A stretch of 64,000 nt of DNA, from NCBI RefSeq assembly GCF_047654805.1, contig NZ_JASGIV010000001.1, positions 620,001 through 684,000 of the forward strand. Reading direction: 5' to 3'. Under the pieces are notes generated by a model, which was not told where the DNA came from, searched no databases, and saw only the letters and a list, made by a program, of their open reading frames with translations. Source of the DNA: Pelomonas sp047654805 (lineage in GTDB: Bacteria; Pseudomonadota; Gammaproteobacteria; Burkholderiales; Burkholderiaceae_C). Shown here piece by piece: positions 7,961 through 15,805 of the stretch (positions are counted from its first letter, which is position 1; the number at the start of each line of letters is the position of its first letter). A program made the translations under genes and the position numbers.

Positions 7961-8566
7961 TCAGAGAAGCTCGGACAGCGCGTCGCGGATCGCTCGGTTG
8001 GCCGAGTTGATGTCGAAACCTTTCGGGTCGAACGGACCACCGCACCACCGCCACATGGCGTCGTGCTGCTCGTGGGACGGATCATTGATGGCTTGCAGGA
8101 ATTCCTCATAGCCACCGAGTCCTCCGACGTCCTCCGGCGGGCAAGCGTTCGCGCCGGCCAAGCACATTGGCCAGCTGTTGCGTCCTTCGTTGGCGAGCTC
8201 AACCGCCTGCACCGTCACGTCGTGGTGCCAGCCGTCACCGAAGTCGTATTCGTGCAGGAAGCCCTTAACCGCCGCGCCCAGTACCTCGTCGAGGGTGAAC
8301 GCGTCGTCGGGCAGCACAGGCTCGTCGTCGATCCACTCTTCATCGGCCCAGCCGTACAGCTTGCCGTCGATGGCGAACATGTGCATATGGCTGTTGGTCC
8401 AGCCCATCGCCGCCTGGATGACGCGATCCAGATCGGCTAGCGTCATGTGGCCGGGCATGTTGATCATCCGCCAGACGGCCGGCTCGCTACCCTCGAGCTT
8501 CACCAGCAATCGGTAGGCGTGTTTGGGTTTGGACTTCCTGCGTGCTCCGGTCTTGCGTGTGGTCAT
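7961..8566 (-). CDS. Plasmid pRiA4b ORF-3-like family protein
   Basis: A 201-residue protein. It starts with a basic tail (TTRKTGARRKSKPKHAYRL) and continues with the family pattern: LLVKLEGSEPAVWRMINMPG, then LADLDRVIQAAMGWTNSHMHMF, then a FLHEYDFGDGWHHDVTV segment and CLAGANACPPEDVGGLGGYEEFL near the C terminus. These motifs are typical of the pRiA4b ORF-3-like proteins, which are often found on plasmids and in integrated elements and have no settled biochemical function. The gene lies between an IS110 relic and IS66 debris, which supports an accessory origin. Length agrees with the family. Confidence 0.85.
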   Translation of the reverse strand: MTTRKTGARRKSKPKHAYRLLVKLEGSEPAVWRMINMPGHMTLADLDRVIQAAMGWTNSHMHMFAIDGKLYGWADEEWIDDEPVLPDDAFTLDEVLGAAVKGFLHEYDFGDGWHHDVTVQAVELANEGRNSWPMCLAGANACPPEDVGGLGGYEEFLQAINDPSHEQHDAMWRWCGGPFDPKGFDINSANRAIRDALSELL

Positions 8567-8608
8567 CGGCGCAGCGTATCAGGCGGGACGCCGCCGCCGG
8601 TGTGGTCA

Positions 8609-8712
8609 AGCTGCCGACGATGAACAGCGGTGCGGCAACATTTCGTCAATGTGGCCGGTGGGGTGAGTCGGCAAGTGATCCAGCACGTCCTTGAGGTTGA
8701 CGTACGGGCTCC
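8609..8712 (-). pseudogene. IS66 transposase (TnpC) C-terminal remnant
   Basis: About 34 codons on the reverse strand read SPYVNLKDVLDHLPTH followed by IDEMLPHR, which matches the highly conserved C-terminal end of IS66 transposases (YxYLKDVLxRLPTH...IDxLLPHRW). Nothing of the catalytic domain remains nearby. Confidence 0.6.
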
Positions 8713-9148
8713 GTCGAGCCGCTGTGGTGGAGCTTGGTCGAGGCTTTGCGATTGTTTTCAGCCCCCGAGTTTCAGAATCGTCCCGATCCCCTCCGACAGG
8801 GCATCCTCGGCTCGGCGGCGCGCCGGGTGCATGGTCTTCACCTGGTCTTTGGGCGGTACTGGTCAGAGTTGAGGCCCCTTGTCGGCGAGGCAGAGAGCCT
8901 GGCGGCCTGGTTTGGGCCCAGTGTGAGCCGTTGGCACCAACACTGGATGGCCAGGCCGTTGCCACATGTCGAGCCGCCGAAGCTGCACGACTCCCTGGAC
9001 GACCAGTGCCGCTGGTACGTCAGCGTGCTGCGAGGCCATTGCGCGCACTACGGTATGCCGCACAACTGGCGGGCCCTGGCCGGCTTTCGGCAGGCACTGC
9101 GGCGAATATGGTTCACCTGTCTGAAACGGCGCAGCCAGCGCTCGCGGC

Positions 9149-9154
9149 GGGCAG
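9149..9154. repeat. IS21 target-site duplication, left copy
   Basis: GGGCAG directly precedes the left terminus of the IS21 element and is repeated at 11622-11627 directly after the right terminus. Confidence 0.85.
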
Positions 9155-9219
9155 TGCCCGGCGTCAACTATCCTGAGCTGCCAGCGTCAACTATCTTGAG
9201 CGGTGCGGATGGGTGTTGA

Positions 9220-10008
9220 TCACGGTGTTGGAGGTGCGCTGCGTTGCCGGCGCGCCGGCAACGCAGCGCGGCGTCGGTAGCTGTCCACGTTCATCTCCAG
9301 GATGGTCGAGTGATGCACCAGGCGGTCGACCGCAGCCACCGTCATGGCTTTGTCCGGGAAGACCTCATCCCACGCCGAGAACGGTGCGTTGGCCGTGATG
9401 GCCAGGCTCTTGCGCTCGTACCGCTCGGCGATCAGCTCGAACAGCACCGAGGTCTCGGCCTGGTCGCGCCGTGCATAGCTGAGGTCGTCCAAGATGATCA
9501 AGTCGAACCGGTCGAGCTTGGACAACTCCGCCGGCAGGCGCAGGTCGCGCCGGGCTGCCTGCAGGCGCTGCACCAGCTCGCTGGTGCGCACGAACAGCAC
9601 CTTCAGCCCACGGTCGATCAGCGCGTGGCCGATGGCCGCCACGAGATGCGTCTTGCCGGTGCCCGGCGGGCCGAAGGCCAGCAAGTTGTGGCCCTGCGCA
9701 ATCCAGCTGTCGGCCTCGGCCAGCGCCATCACATGGGCCTTGGAGACGGCCGGCACCGCAGCGAAGTCGAAGTCGGCCAGGCTCTTGCCCGGCGGCAGCT
9801 GGCTGTCGACCCGTGCACGGGCCAGGCGCCGCGTCTCGCGCTCGGCCATCTCATGGCCCAGCAGCGTGTGCAGCAGCCGCTCGGCCGGCCAGCCCTCGCG
9901 GTTGGACTGCGCGGCCACATCGGCCCACAAGCGCTTGATGGTCGGCAGGCGCAGCTCGGTGAGCATCAGTGGCACCGCTGCCCCCGATGCATTGGTGTCG
10001 GCACTCAT
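9220..10008 (-). CDS. istB: IS21 helper ATPase IstB
   Basis: A 262-residue AAA+ ATPase that assists the IstA transposase. It has Walker A GPPGTGKTH at about residues 113-121 and Walker B LIILDDLS at about 174-181, followed by a sensor-1-like LAITANAPFSAWDEVF and DRLVHHSTILEM near the C terminus. The N-terminal part (LRLPTIKRLWADVAAQSNREGW) is the usual IstB N-terminal domain. Its ATG overlaps the istA stop by 4 bases (10005-10008), the normal arrangement for translational coupling in this family. Full length, no damage seen. Confidence 0.95.
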   Translation of the reverse strand: MSADTNASGAAVPLMLTELRLPTIKRLWADVAAQSNREGWPAERLLHTLLGHEMAERETRRLARARVDSQLPPGKSLADFDFAAVPAVSKAHVMALAEADSWIAQGHNLLAFGPPGTGKTHLVAAIGHALIDRGLKVLFVRTSELVQRLQAARRDLRLPAELSKLDRFDLIILDDLSYARRDQAETSVLFELIAERYERKSLAITANAPFSAWDEVFPDKAMTVAAVDRLVHHSTILEMNVDSYRRRAALPARRQRSAPPTP

Positions 10009-11528
10009 GCGGCCTCCAGCAGTTCGTCGTAGACCGCCGCTGACGGCAGCACCACGACCACCTGAGGCATCGCAGCCGGTCGTGGCGCGAACCTGTCCCT
10101 GAGCACATCGATGTCGGGGAGCTCGGCGCCATCCAGCAAGCGAGCGAGTTCGATGGCCAGCTCTGCCACCACGTTGGCTCGGTCGGCCAGGTCCAGCAGG
10201 TCCACCATCAAGCGGCAGGCCGCCCGCTCGGGCAACGCCTGGCTAATGTGCTCCCAGGCCAGGGCGTACTCGCTGCGCGGGAACATCGCATCGCGCAACA
10301 CCCAACGCGCGAAGGCGCCGGGCTTGCGCTTCAAGTTGGGCAGCATGTGACGCCAGTCAATGCGCTTGGGGTGGCGATCGGCCGTGCTGGCATGCAGCCG
10401 CTCGCACTCGAAGACCTTCACTCCGCCCAGCCAGGCGTCCAGATAGGTGCTGTGCAGCCTCACCTTCAACCGTTGACCGGCCAGACGCGAAGGCACGCTG
10501 TAGAGCACGCCCTTGGCGCTGAACACGCCGAACTTGCTAACGCGCGCATCCATCTCCTCGAAGTCGGACGTGCGCCGAGTCGGCAGCGGTTGAAGGCTGG
10601 TGCGCTCGACTTCCCATGCGCGCGCGCAGCGCGCGTTGAGCCGGCGCACGGTCTCCGCCACGAACTGCTCATAGGCCGGCAGGTCATCGAACTCGCGGCT
10701 GCCACGCAGCAGCAGAGCCTGGTCCAGTCCGCGCTTGAGGCTGCCTTGGCGCGCTTCAATGGAGCCGTTCTCGTGGCTCACGCCGGTGTTATTGCGCGTG
10801 GGCCGCATGCCATAGTGCTTGCACAGGGCCTGGTAACGCCGCGTCAGCTCTTCGCGCTCGGCCAGGTTGTTGAAGGCCGCCGACAGGCTGTCGGTGCGGT
10901 GTTCCTGCGGGACGCCACCGGCCATCCATAGCGCGTCTTGTAGCCCTGCAGCCAGGCTCTGGAAGCTCTCACCGCCCAGGACCACCCTCGCATGGCGCCA
11001 GCCGCTGTGGGCCAGCGCGAACTGGTACAGCCGGTGTGGGAAGGCCAGCCCCCCCAGACTGACGTCCAGATCGTCGGCCACAGTGAAGTCCGACAGCCCC
11101 AGCCGGCCCGGCGGATGCTCCTGCGCGAAGAACAACTCGCGCTCGCCGCCGTGCTCGGCGCGCCACTGGCTCACGCGCCGCTGCAGCGTGCGCAGCACTC
11201 CATCGGCGAACCGCTCGGGGTGGCGGCGCTGCAACTCCTCCAGCACGGTGACGGCCATCAACGACGGTGCGCCTTCCAGCATGGGCACCACCTCACTGGC
11301 CCACACCTCGGCCAGCGGGTCGGCGCGGGTGCGCCAGTGTCGCGGTGGGCGTTGTGATGGCAATGTCGTCGCCGATTCCAGCCGCCGCGCGCTGGCCACG
11401 CTGATGCCCGTCTTGGCTGCAGCAGCCTCCTGGCTGTGCTTGCCCCTCAGTTCCTTGTACTTGCTCACTTGCAGGTCCGTTATGCGTTTGCCGGGCACCG
11501 TGGCTGCCTCCCTCTGGAAGCCAACCAC
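10005..11528 (-). CDS. istA: IS21 transposase IstA
   Basis: A 507-residue DDE transposase. The N-terminal helix-turn-helix (LQVSKYKELRGKHSQEAAAAKTG) binds the element ends. The integrase core shows the acidic residues in LSDFTVADD, in the EHRTDSLSAAF region and in the SHENGSIEARQGSLKR region. The C-terminal beta-barrel-like domain includes FGVFSAKGVLYSVPSRLAGQ. The gene is complete and overlaps istB by 4 bases. It catalyses cut-and-paste or circle-mediated transposition of the surrounding element. The start is the first in-frame ATG at 11528; a later start is possible because the helix-turn-helix begins near residue 20. Confidence 0.95.
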   Translation of the reverse strand: MVGFQREAATVPGKRITDLQVSKYKELRGKHSQEAAAAKTGISVASARRLESATTLPSQRPPRHWRTRADPLAEVWASEVVPMLEGAPSLMAVTVLEELQRRHPERFADGVLRTLQRRVSQWRAEHGGERELFFAQEHPPGRLGLSDFTVADDLDVSLGGLAFPHRLYQFALAHSGWRHARVVLGGESFQSLAAGLQDALWMAGGVPQEHRTDSLSAAFNNLAEREELTRRYQALCKHYGMRPTRNNTGVSHENGSIEARQGSLKRGLDQALLLRGSREFDDLPAYEQFVAETVRRLNARCARAWEVERTSLQPLPTRRTSDFEEMDARVSKFGVFSAKGVLYSVPSRLAGQRLKVRLHSTYLDAWLGGVKVFECERLHASTADRHPKRIDWRHMLPNLKRKPGAFARWVLRDAMFPRSEYALAWEHISQALPERAACRLMVDLLDLADRANVVAELAIELARLLDGAELPDIDVLRDRFAPRPAAMPQVVVVLPSAAVYDELLEAA

Positions 11529-11621
11529 TGTAGGAACCCACCCGCAAAACGCTCCCCGGCGGCCTGCGTCAACCGCTCACGATAGTTGTCGCTGAGCGCT
11601 CAAGATAATTGTCCGCCGCCA

Positions 11622-11627
11622 GGGCAG
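11622..11627. repeat. IS21 target-site duplication, right copy
   Basis: GGGCAG immediately after the right terminus at 11621, identical to 9149-9154. Removing the element plus one copy restores the maturase reading frame. Confidence 0.85.
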
Positions 11628-11732
11628 GCTGGGACTGGTTCGAGACGGTGACGGCGCGCTACCCACTGCCCCCCGTGCGGATCACTCGTTCTTGGGTGGA
11701 GCAACGCATATGGCGTGCGTGACCTTCGGGAA

Positions 11733-11766
11733 GAGCCGAGTGCGGGAAAGCCGCATGCTCGGATCT
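11733..11766 (+). ncRNA. Group II intron domain V
   Basis: GAGCCGAG-TGCGG-GAAAG-CCGCA-TGCTCGGATC folds into the short two-part hairpin with a GAAA-type loop that defines domain V of group II introns, and it begins 11 bases after the maturase stop as expected. A TGTGAGGGC-GAAGCCCTA hairpin that could be domain VI follows, and the intron's 3' end is probably near the CTACTCGAC at about 11792-11800. Confidence 0.8.
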
Positions 11767-11799
11767 GTGAGGGCGAAGCCCTATGGCCTAGCTACTCGA

Positions 11800-12187
11800 C
11801 TATCACCGCGCTTTGCTGCCGAACAAGCAAATTCTCCCGGGGTGTCTACCGGCTCGGCGGAGCAAATTCCCCCACCCTGTCTACCGCCACATCCTTCGCT
11901 AACGTGCAATGAGCTGTTTTGGCGCATGACTGTCCCACCGAGCCAGTTTGCCGCTGCAAGCACGCCCCCTCGCCCTCAGCATCTTGGTGCCGGAGCAAAA
12001 GTCCGCGCTAGGTAATGAGTAGATCCGTGCCGGTGATGGAAAAGCCCGTCAGGTCGCATAGACGTGGACCCGCCCCGACAGCTCGGGGGCGGAGGCTGTG
12101 GTCGATCACGCAGAACCTCCACGGTGCCGTTGATCGCAATCGTTTTGTCGTTGAAAATGGCAAAAATAATTGTTTTGCTGGCGCGAT
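11800..12187. other. Intergenic stretch before the Fic gene
   Basis: No gene was recognised. The last 60 bases before the Fic start are notably AT-rich (AAAATGGCAAAAATAATTG), unlike the surroundings, and could hold the Fic promoter. A run of GC-rich inverted sequence lies near 12070-12095 (CCCGCCCC/GGGGCGGAGG). Confidence 0.35.
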
Positions 12188-13789
12188 ATGCAAAATGTAG
12201 GTGAGCACGCCGGATGTAAGTGGCTGTCTGAGGCGTACGGCGTGGCGCCGGTGCAACCCTTCAGGGTACGGAGCCTTATAGGCTCAGCGCGCTCCAGCGC
12301 AGCGTCAAACGGCTTCACGGTGGAGACGTACCCAGCACAGTACCAGCCTAACGCGACGCTGAGCGCACACCTGACGTTTGCGCTCAAGTATGAGGGAGTC
12401 GACCTGGACTTTCTCGACCGGCTCTTCAAGGTCACCGGACCTGAGCCGATCGCTGCGTGGGCGAAGGAAGAGTACACGGGGGCATACGCGCGCCGCTGCG
12501 GCTTCCTCTACGAATGGCTCACCGGCTCCATCCTGGATGGCGTGGGCGACGCTGGCGGAAACTACGTCGACTTGCTCGACTCGTCGCAGTACTTCACGGC
12601 CACGGTGCCGGACAAGGTGCGCCGCTGGCGCATCAACAACAACCTACCGGGTACCCGTGCTTTTTGCCCGATGGTCGACATTCGCAGGCAGTGTGTGGTC
12701 GATCCCGCGTTGCTGCGCGCTGAGATTGACAACATGGTTGATCAGTTCGGGCTTGGGACGATCGAGCGTGCTGTCAACTGGCTGACGATCAAGGAGAGCA
12801 AGGCCAGCTTCGCCATCGAGTCCGAAGGTAAGGCAGAGGACCGCATTCGCCGGCTGGCGCGGGCCATGAGCACGCACTGCGGCAAGATCGAGTCAGCCCT
12901 CACGGAAGAGGGGATGCTTGAGATTCAGCGGGCCATCATGGGCGACAAGATGGTGGGCGCCAAGCTAGGTATCCGCCGGTCCCCAGTGTTTGTCGGACAT
13001 ACCAATTCGATCTTCGAACCCGTAATCGACTACCTGGCGCCGCCACATGAAATAGTGGTCGAGATGATGGACGGGCTGCGGACGTTCGAGCAACGCACTC
13101 GTGGGCAAAGCTCGCTGCTTCGAGCAGCAGCGCTGTCCTTTGGCTTCGTCTACATCCACCCACTGGGGGACGGCAATGGTCGGCTGTCTCGCTTCTTGAT
13201 CAACGACATCCTTCGGCGCGATGGCTTTCTGCCAGCGCCCGTGATCCTGCCGGTGTCGGCGGTGATCAGCGAGAACGCGATGCGGCGCGCCGCCTACGAC
13301 ACCGCCTTGGAGCATCTCTCGCGGCCTTTGATAGCCACGATGGATTCGGTGTGCAAGTTCGGCGCAACGGTGCTGTACGAAGATGGTGTCGAGTCCAACC
13401 TGCACGTAGCTGACTGGAACAGGGGCCTGCCCACCTGGCGCTATGCAGACCTCACCCTCCAGTCAGCCTACTTGGTTGACGTTATCCGTCATTCAATCCT
13501 GCACGGGCTCAAGGACGAGGCCGTGTACCTGCGGCGCTATGACACTGCGAGCGAGAGCCTCAAGGAAATCATTGAGGGCCGCGACGAAGACTACGCGGCG
13601 ATTATTCGGTCGCTGGTGACCAACATGAAAGTCAGTGGAAAGCTGCGCAAGACATACCCCGGGGTCTTTAACAACGAAGACTTGGCCCAACGCGTCGAAT
13701 ACGCGGTCTTCAAGGCTTTTGAGCTACTGCCCGACAACGGCGAAGATGATGATGAAGTGGTGCCGCGCCTGGATGTGGTGCCCAGATGA
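12188..13789 (+). CDS. Fic-domain protein (putative AMP-transferase)
   Basis: A 533-residue Fic-family protein. The catalytic motif IHPLGDGNGRLSRFL lies at about residues 323-337, with the active His and the anion-binding GDGNGR present, so nucleotidyl transfer from ATP to a hydroxyl side chain is plausible. Upstream, SFAIESEGK at about 207-215 resembles the (S/T)xxxE inhibitory helix of class II Fic proteins, placed N-terminal in the same chain, which would make the enzyme self-inhibited. Residues 1-200 and 400-530 are not recognisable. The ATG at 12188 is preferred to an upstream TTG at 12170. The target is unknown. The gene sits among mobile elements and next to an integrase fragment. Confidence 0.85.
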   Translation: MQNVGEHAGCKWLSEAYGVAPVQPFRVRSLIGSARSSAASNGFTVETYPAQYQPNATLSAHLTFALKYEGVDLDFLDRLFKVTGPEPIAAWAKEEYTGAYARRCGFLYEWLTGSILDGVGDAGGNYVDLLDSSQYFTATVPDKVRRWRINNNLPGTRAFCPMVDIRRQCVVDPALLRAEIDNMVDQFGLGTIERAVNWLTIKESKASFAIESEGKAEDRIRRLARAMSTHCGKIESALTEEGMLEIQRAIMGDKMVGAKLGIRRSPVFVGHTNSIFEPVIDYLAPPHEIVVEMMDGLRTFEQRTRGQSSLLRAAALSFGFVYIHPLGDGNGRLSRFLINDILRRDGFLPAPVILPVSAVISENAMRRAAYDTALEHLSRPLIATMDSVCKFGATVLYEDGVESNLHVADWNRGLPTWRYADLTLQSAYLVDVIRHSILHGLKDEAVYLRRYDTASESLKEIIEGRDEDYAAIIRSLVTNMKVSGKLRKTYPGVFNNEDLAQRVEYAVFKAFELLPDNGEDDDEVVPRLDVVPR

Positions 13790-13896
13790 GCCGTGAGCGC
13801 AGGTGCGCGTGCGCTGTGCGTGTCCAGTGGCGCCTGCGGATGCTGCAGGATCGCACTCTCGCCGAGATGCGCGACATGGGAGACACCAGGGCACCG

Positions 13897-13903
13897 TACT
13901 CGG
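13897..13903. repeat. Direct repeat flanking IS5-type element, left copy
   Basis: TACTCGG lies directly before the left terminus (13904) and recurs at 15525-15531 directly after the right terminus, so it is probably a 7-bp target duplication. Confidence 0.65.
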
Positions 13904-15524
13904 GTCGGCCCTGCAAATTTCTATTCCACCAACTCAGCGCAGCGTGAAGGCGAGCCGGTGATCGATGGCCGTTGATCGGCCTGAGGCGGTCGCGGAGCGA
14001 TGCAGGGCCAGCCAGGCCAATGCAGCGAGGCTGCGCAAGTACAAGAGAAGGGCCGCCAGGCCCAGACGCACGATGGCACGCAGCAGCCAGCGGATGTTGA
14101 AGCCGGCCGCGCACAGCACGGCGTGCAAGGCGTCGCCCTCGCTGCCCTTGAGCCAGCAGCGATGCATCCCGTTGTCGTGCTTGGTGTGGCCGATCACCGG
14201 CTCGATCGCCTGACGACGCTTCAGCCAGCGGCGCTGCGTGTTGGTCAGCGTCTTGTGCTTGCCGCGATGGATCACCTGCACCGGCGCGACCTCGTGATCC
14301 ACGCCGCGGTAGCCCAGATCGACGATGGCCGTCGTGGGCTTCACACCGAGGTCCTGCAGCAGCACCGTGGTCTGCTCGATTTGTGCGGCCAGGGTGTGGC
14401 CGTCGAACGGGTTGCCGGGGAAGCTCCTGGCGCCCACCATGAGGCCTTGCCTGTGCGTCACCGCCAGGCTCACCTTGCAGCCGAACTCGTAGGGTTGGCG
14501 GGCCTTGCCCTTGCCGATGCACTCCGCCTCCGGCGCGTGCAAGGCGTAGAGCTTGCCCTTGTCGTGCGGACGCTGTGTGCGGATGCGCTCGGCCCGCTGC
14601 AGCCAGATGTTCAGCTGATCCTGGGCCTGCTGCGGCAGCGTCACCATCTTGCGCTGCACGTCGCGCAGCAGCGCCCCGAGGATCGTTCGCTGGCGGCGCA
14701 GCACGCGCTTCAAGCGCTTGAACTGCTTGGCGTGGGCATAGCCGGCCGCGCGCCGGCGCAGCGTCTTGCCCTCGCGCTGATGCGTCTGCTTGAGCTGCAA
14801 GCCCGCGCGCTGCGCCAGCCGCGCGATCTTCTCGCGCGCCACCTCCAGCAGCCGGCTGTCGGTCGGGTGAGCGATGGCCTTCTCCTGCACCGTGCTGTCG
14901 ACGATCACGCGCTCGAACTCCGCGGGCCGGATCGCCTTCATGCCCACGGCCGCCTCGATCGTGGACTTCAGCAACTGCTCCACGCCGGCCTCGCCGAGCA
15001 CCCGCCGGAAGCGCCCGATCTGCGTCGCGTCGCAGGGCAGCCGCGGTTCGAAGTACACCTGTCCGCTGAAGAACTGGAAGTACACGTCCTGGGCCCAGCG
15101 CTCGACCACCGACTCGTCGCTCTCGCCATAGGCGTGCTTCAAGTACAGCAGCGCCACCATCAGCCGGATCGGCAGCCGTGGGCGGCCACGCTGGCTCACG
15201 CCGGCTCCGGCCACCGCCAGTGTCGGGCCGAACAGGTCGGTGTCCTCGATCACACGGCCGGAGCGATCCTGGTGCGCGAACAGCGGCGCCAGCGACGCCT
15301 CGATCTGCGCCCACGGCATGCGCGTGGCCAGCACCGCCAGCGCGTGGCGCATGTCGATCATTTGCTCCAGGCGCGCGCGGAAGAAGTCGTCGGTGGCCAT
15401 CGGCGGTGGTCTCCAAACTCCCAGGAACTGCGCGTCATTGCAACGCAAACTGGGAGTTCGGACTATCGGCGATCACCCGCAATGCCAGTGTTCATGCGGG
15501 TTCCAGGCGTTTTGCAGGCCTGAC
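13904..15524 (-). mobile_element. IS5-superfamily insertion sequence
   Basis: A 1621-bp element. The left end GTCGGCCCTGCAAA and the reverse complement of the right end GTCAGGCCTGCAAA form imperfect terminal inverted repeats. A 7-bp direct repeat TACTCGG flanks it, which is longer than the 2-4 bp usual for IS5, so the family subgroup is uncertain. It holds one transposase gene. Confidence 0.75.
13934..15400 (-). CDS. IS5-family-type DDE transposase
   Basis: A 488-residue transposase starting at the ATG at 15400 (MATDDFFRARLEQMIDMRH). The N-terminal InsH-like domain includes QRGRPRLPIRLMVALLYLKHAYGESDE and YFEPRLPCDATQIGRFRRVLG. The DDE core includes VIVDSTVQEKAIAHPTDSRLL (first Asp), AIVDLGYRGVDHE (second Asp) and RRQAIEPVIGHTKHD (Glu). 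The gene is complete. Translation from an upstream ATG at 15448 is possible, but the added residues look like terminal-repeat sequence. Confidence 0.9.
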   Translation of the reverse strand: MATDDFFRARLEQMIDMRHALAVLATRMPWAQIEASLAPLFAHQDRSGRVIEDTDLFGPTLAVAGAGVSQRGRPRLPIRLMVALLYLKHAYGESDESVVERWAQDVYFQFFSGQVYFEPRLPCDATQIGRFRRVLGEAGVEQLLKSTIEAAVGMKAIRPAEFERVIVDSTVQEKAIAHPTDSRLLEVAREKIARLAQRAGLQLKQTHQREGKTLRRRAAGYAHAKQFKRLKRVLRRQRTILGALLRDVQRKMVTLPQQAQDQLNIWLQRAERIRTQRPHDKGKLYALHAPEAECIGKGKARQPYEFGCKVSLAVTHRQGLMVGARSFPGNPFDGHTLAAQIEQTTVLLQDLGVKPTTAIVDLGYRGVDHEVAPVQVIHRGKHKTLTNTQRRWLKRRQAIEPVIGHTKHDNGMHRCWLKGSEGDALHAVLCAAGFNIRWLLRAIVRLGLAALLLYLRSLAALAWLALHRSATASGRSTAIDHRLAFTLR

Positions 15525-15531
15525 TACTCGG
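15525..15531. repeat. Direct repeat flanking IS5-type element, right copy
   Basis: TACTCGG, identical to 13897-13903, directly follows the right terminal inverted repeat. Confidence 0.65.
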
Positions 15532-15623
15532 AGATGGTGAAAACCTAGCTGAAAAACTTTACCGCGCGGTTCGTTTAGCAAACGGCCAAGCGTGGCCGGC
15601 ACCTTCTTTGGTAAGGACGTTCC

Positions 15624-15805
15624 CGCCTCGAAGGGGCCGACGCAAAGCGTGACCGCGTGTTGTCCGCCGATGAGCTGCGGGAACTGCACGCAAGACTCGC
15701 AGACATGGAGGCGGCCTATGTAGCGACGCCAGCCAGCAAGAAGTACGGCACTGATCGGCCGCTGAAGAAGGAGACGCAGCTTGCGCTGTGGATTTCCCTC
15801 TATTC
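15624..15805 (+). pseudogene. Tyrosine recombinase (integrase) fragment
   Basis: The plus frame reads an EGADAKRDRVLSADEL segment, then LADMEAAYVATPASKKYG and LKKETQLALWISL. This matches the start of the catalytic domain of phage-type integrases, just before the first catalytic Arg (normally ...CRIGEL). The frame diverges right after SLYSA, at the 3' end of hipA, so the Arg-His-Tyr residues are lost. It is a scar of a former integrative element. Confidence 0.6.

Larger units (their letters stand above)
9155..11621 (-). mobile_element. Complete IS21-family insertion sequence
   Basis: A 2467-bp element with terminal inverted repeats and internal repeats. The left end reads TGCCCGGCGTCAACTATC and the reverse complement of the right end reads TGGCGGCGGACAATTATC. 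Each is followed by a second related unit (CAACTATCTTGAGCGG on the left, CAACTATCGTGAGCGG on the right), the multiple terminal repeats typical of IS21. A 6-bp GGGCAG duplication flanks it. Both genes (istA, istB) are intact, so the element may still be active. It has landed in the maturase reading frame of a group II intron. Confidence 0.9.
8930..11722 (+). pseudogene. Group II intron reverse transcriptase/maturase, 3' part, split by IS21
   Basis: The plus frame at about 8930-9154 encodes a maturase-type segment: LDDQCRWYVSVLRGHCAHYG, then MPHNWRALAGFRQALRRIW and CLKRRSQRSR. This is the X/maturase region of group II intron-encoded proteins. The frame is interrupted at 9155 by an IS21 element. 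When the element and one copy of its 6-bp target repeat are removed, translation continues in frame as AGWDWFETVTARYPLPPVRI and ends at the TGA at 11720-11722. The intron's own RNA domain V follows. The reverse transcriptase core upstream is gone or unrecognisable, so the intron was already incomplete or has since eroded. Confidence 0.8.

Noticed and set aside
8734..8930. Upstream part of the group II maturase frame as intact reverse transcriptase
   Set aside because: The frame is open but lacks the reverse transcriptase motifs (such as YADD), so only the maturase-like part after about 8930 is called.
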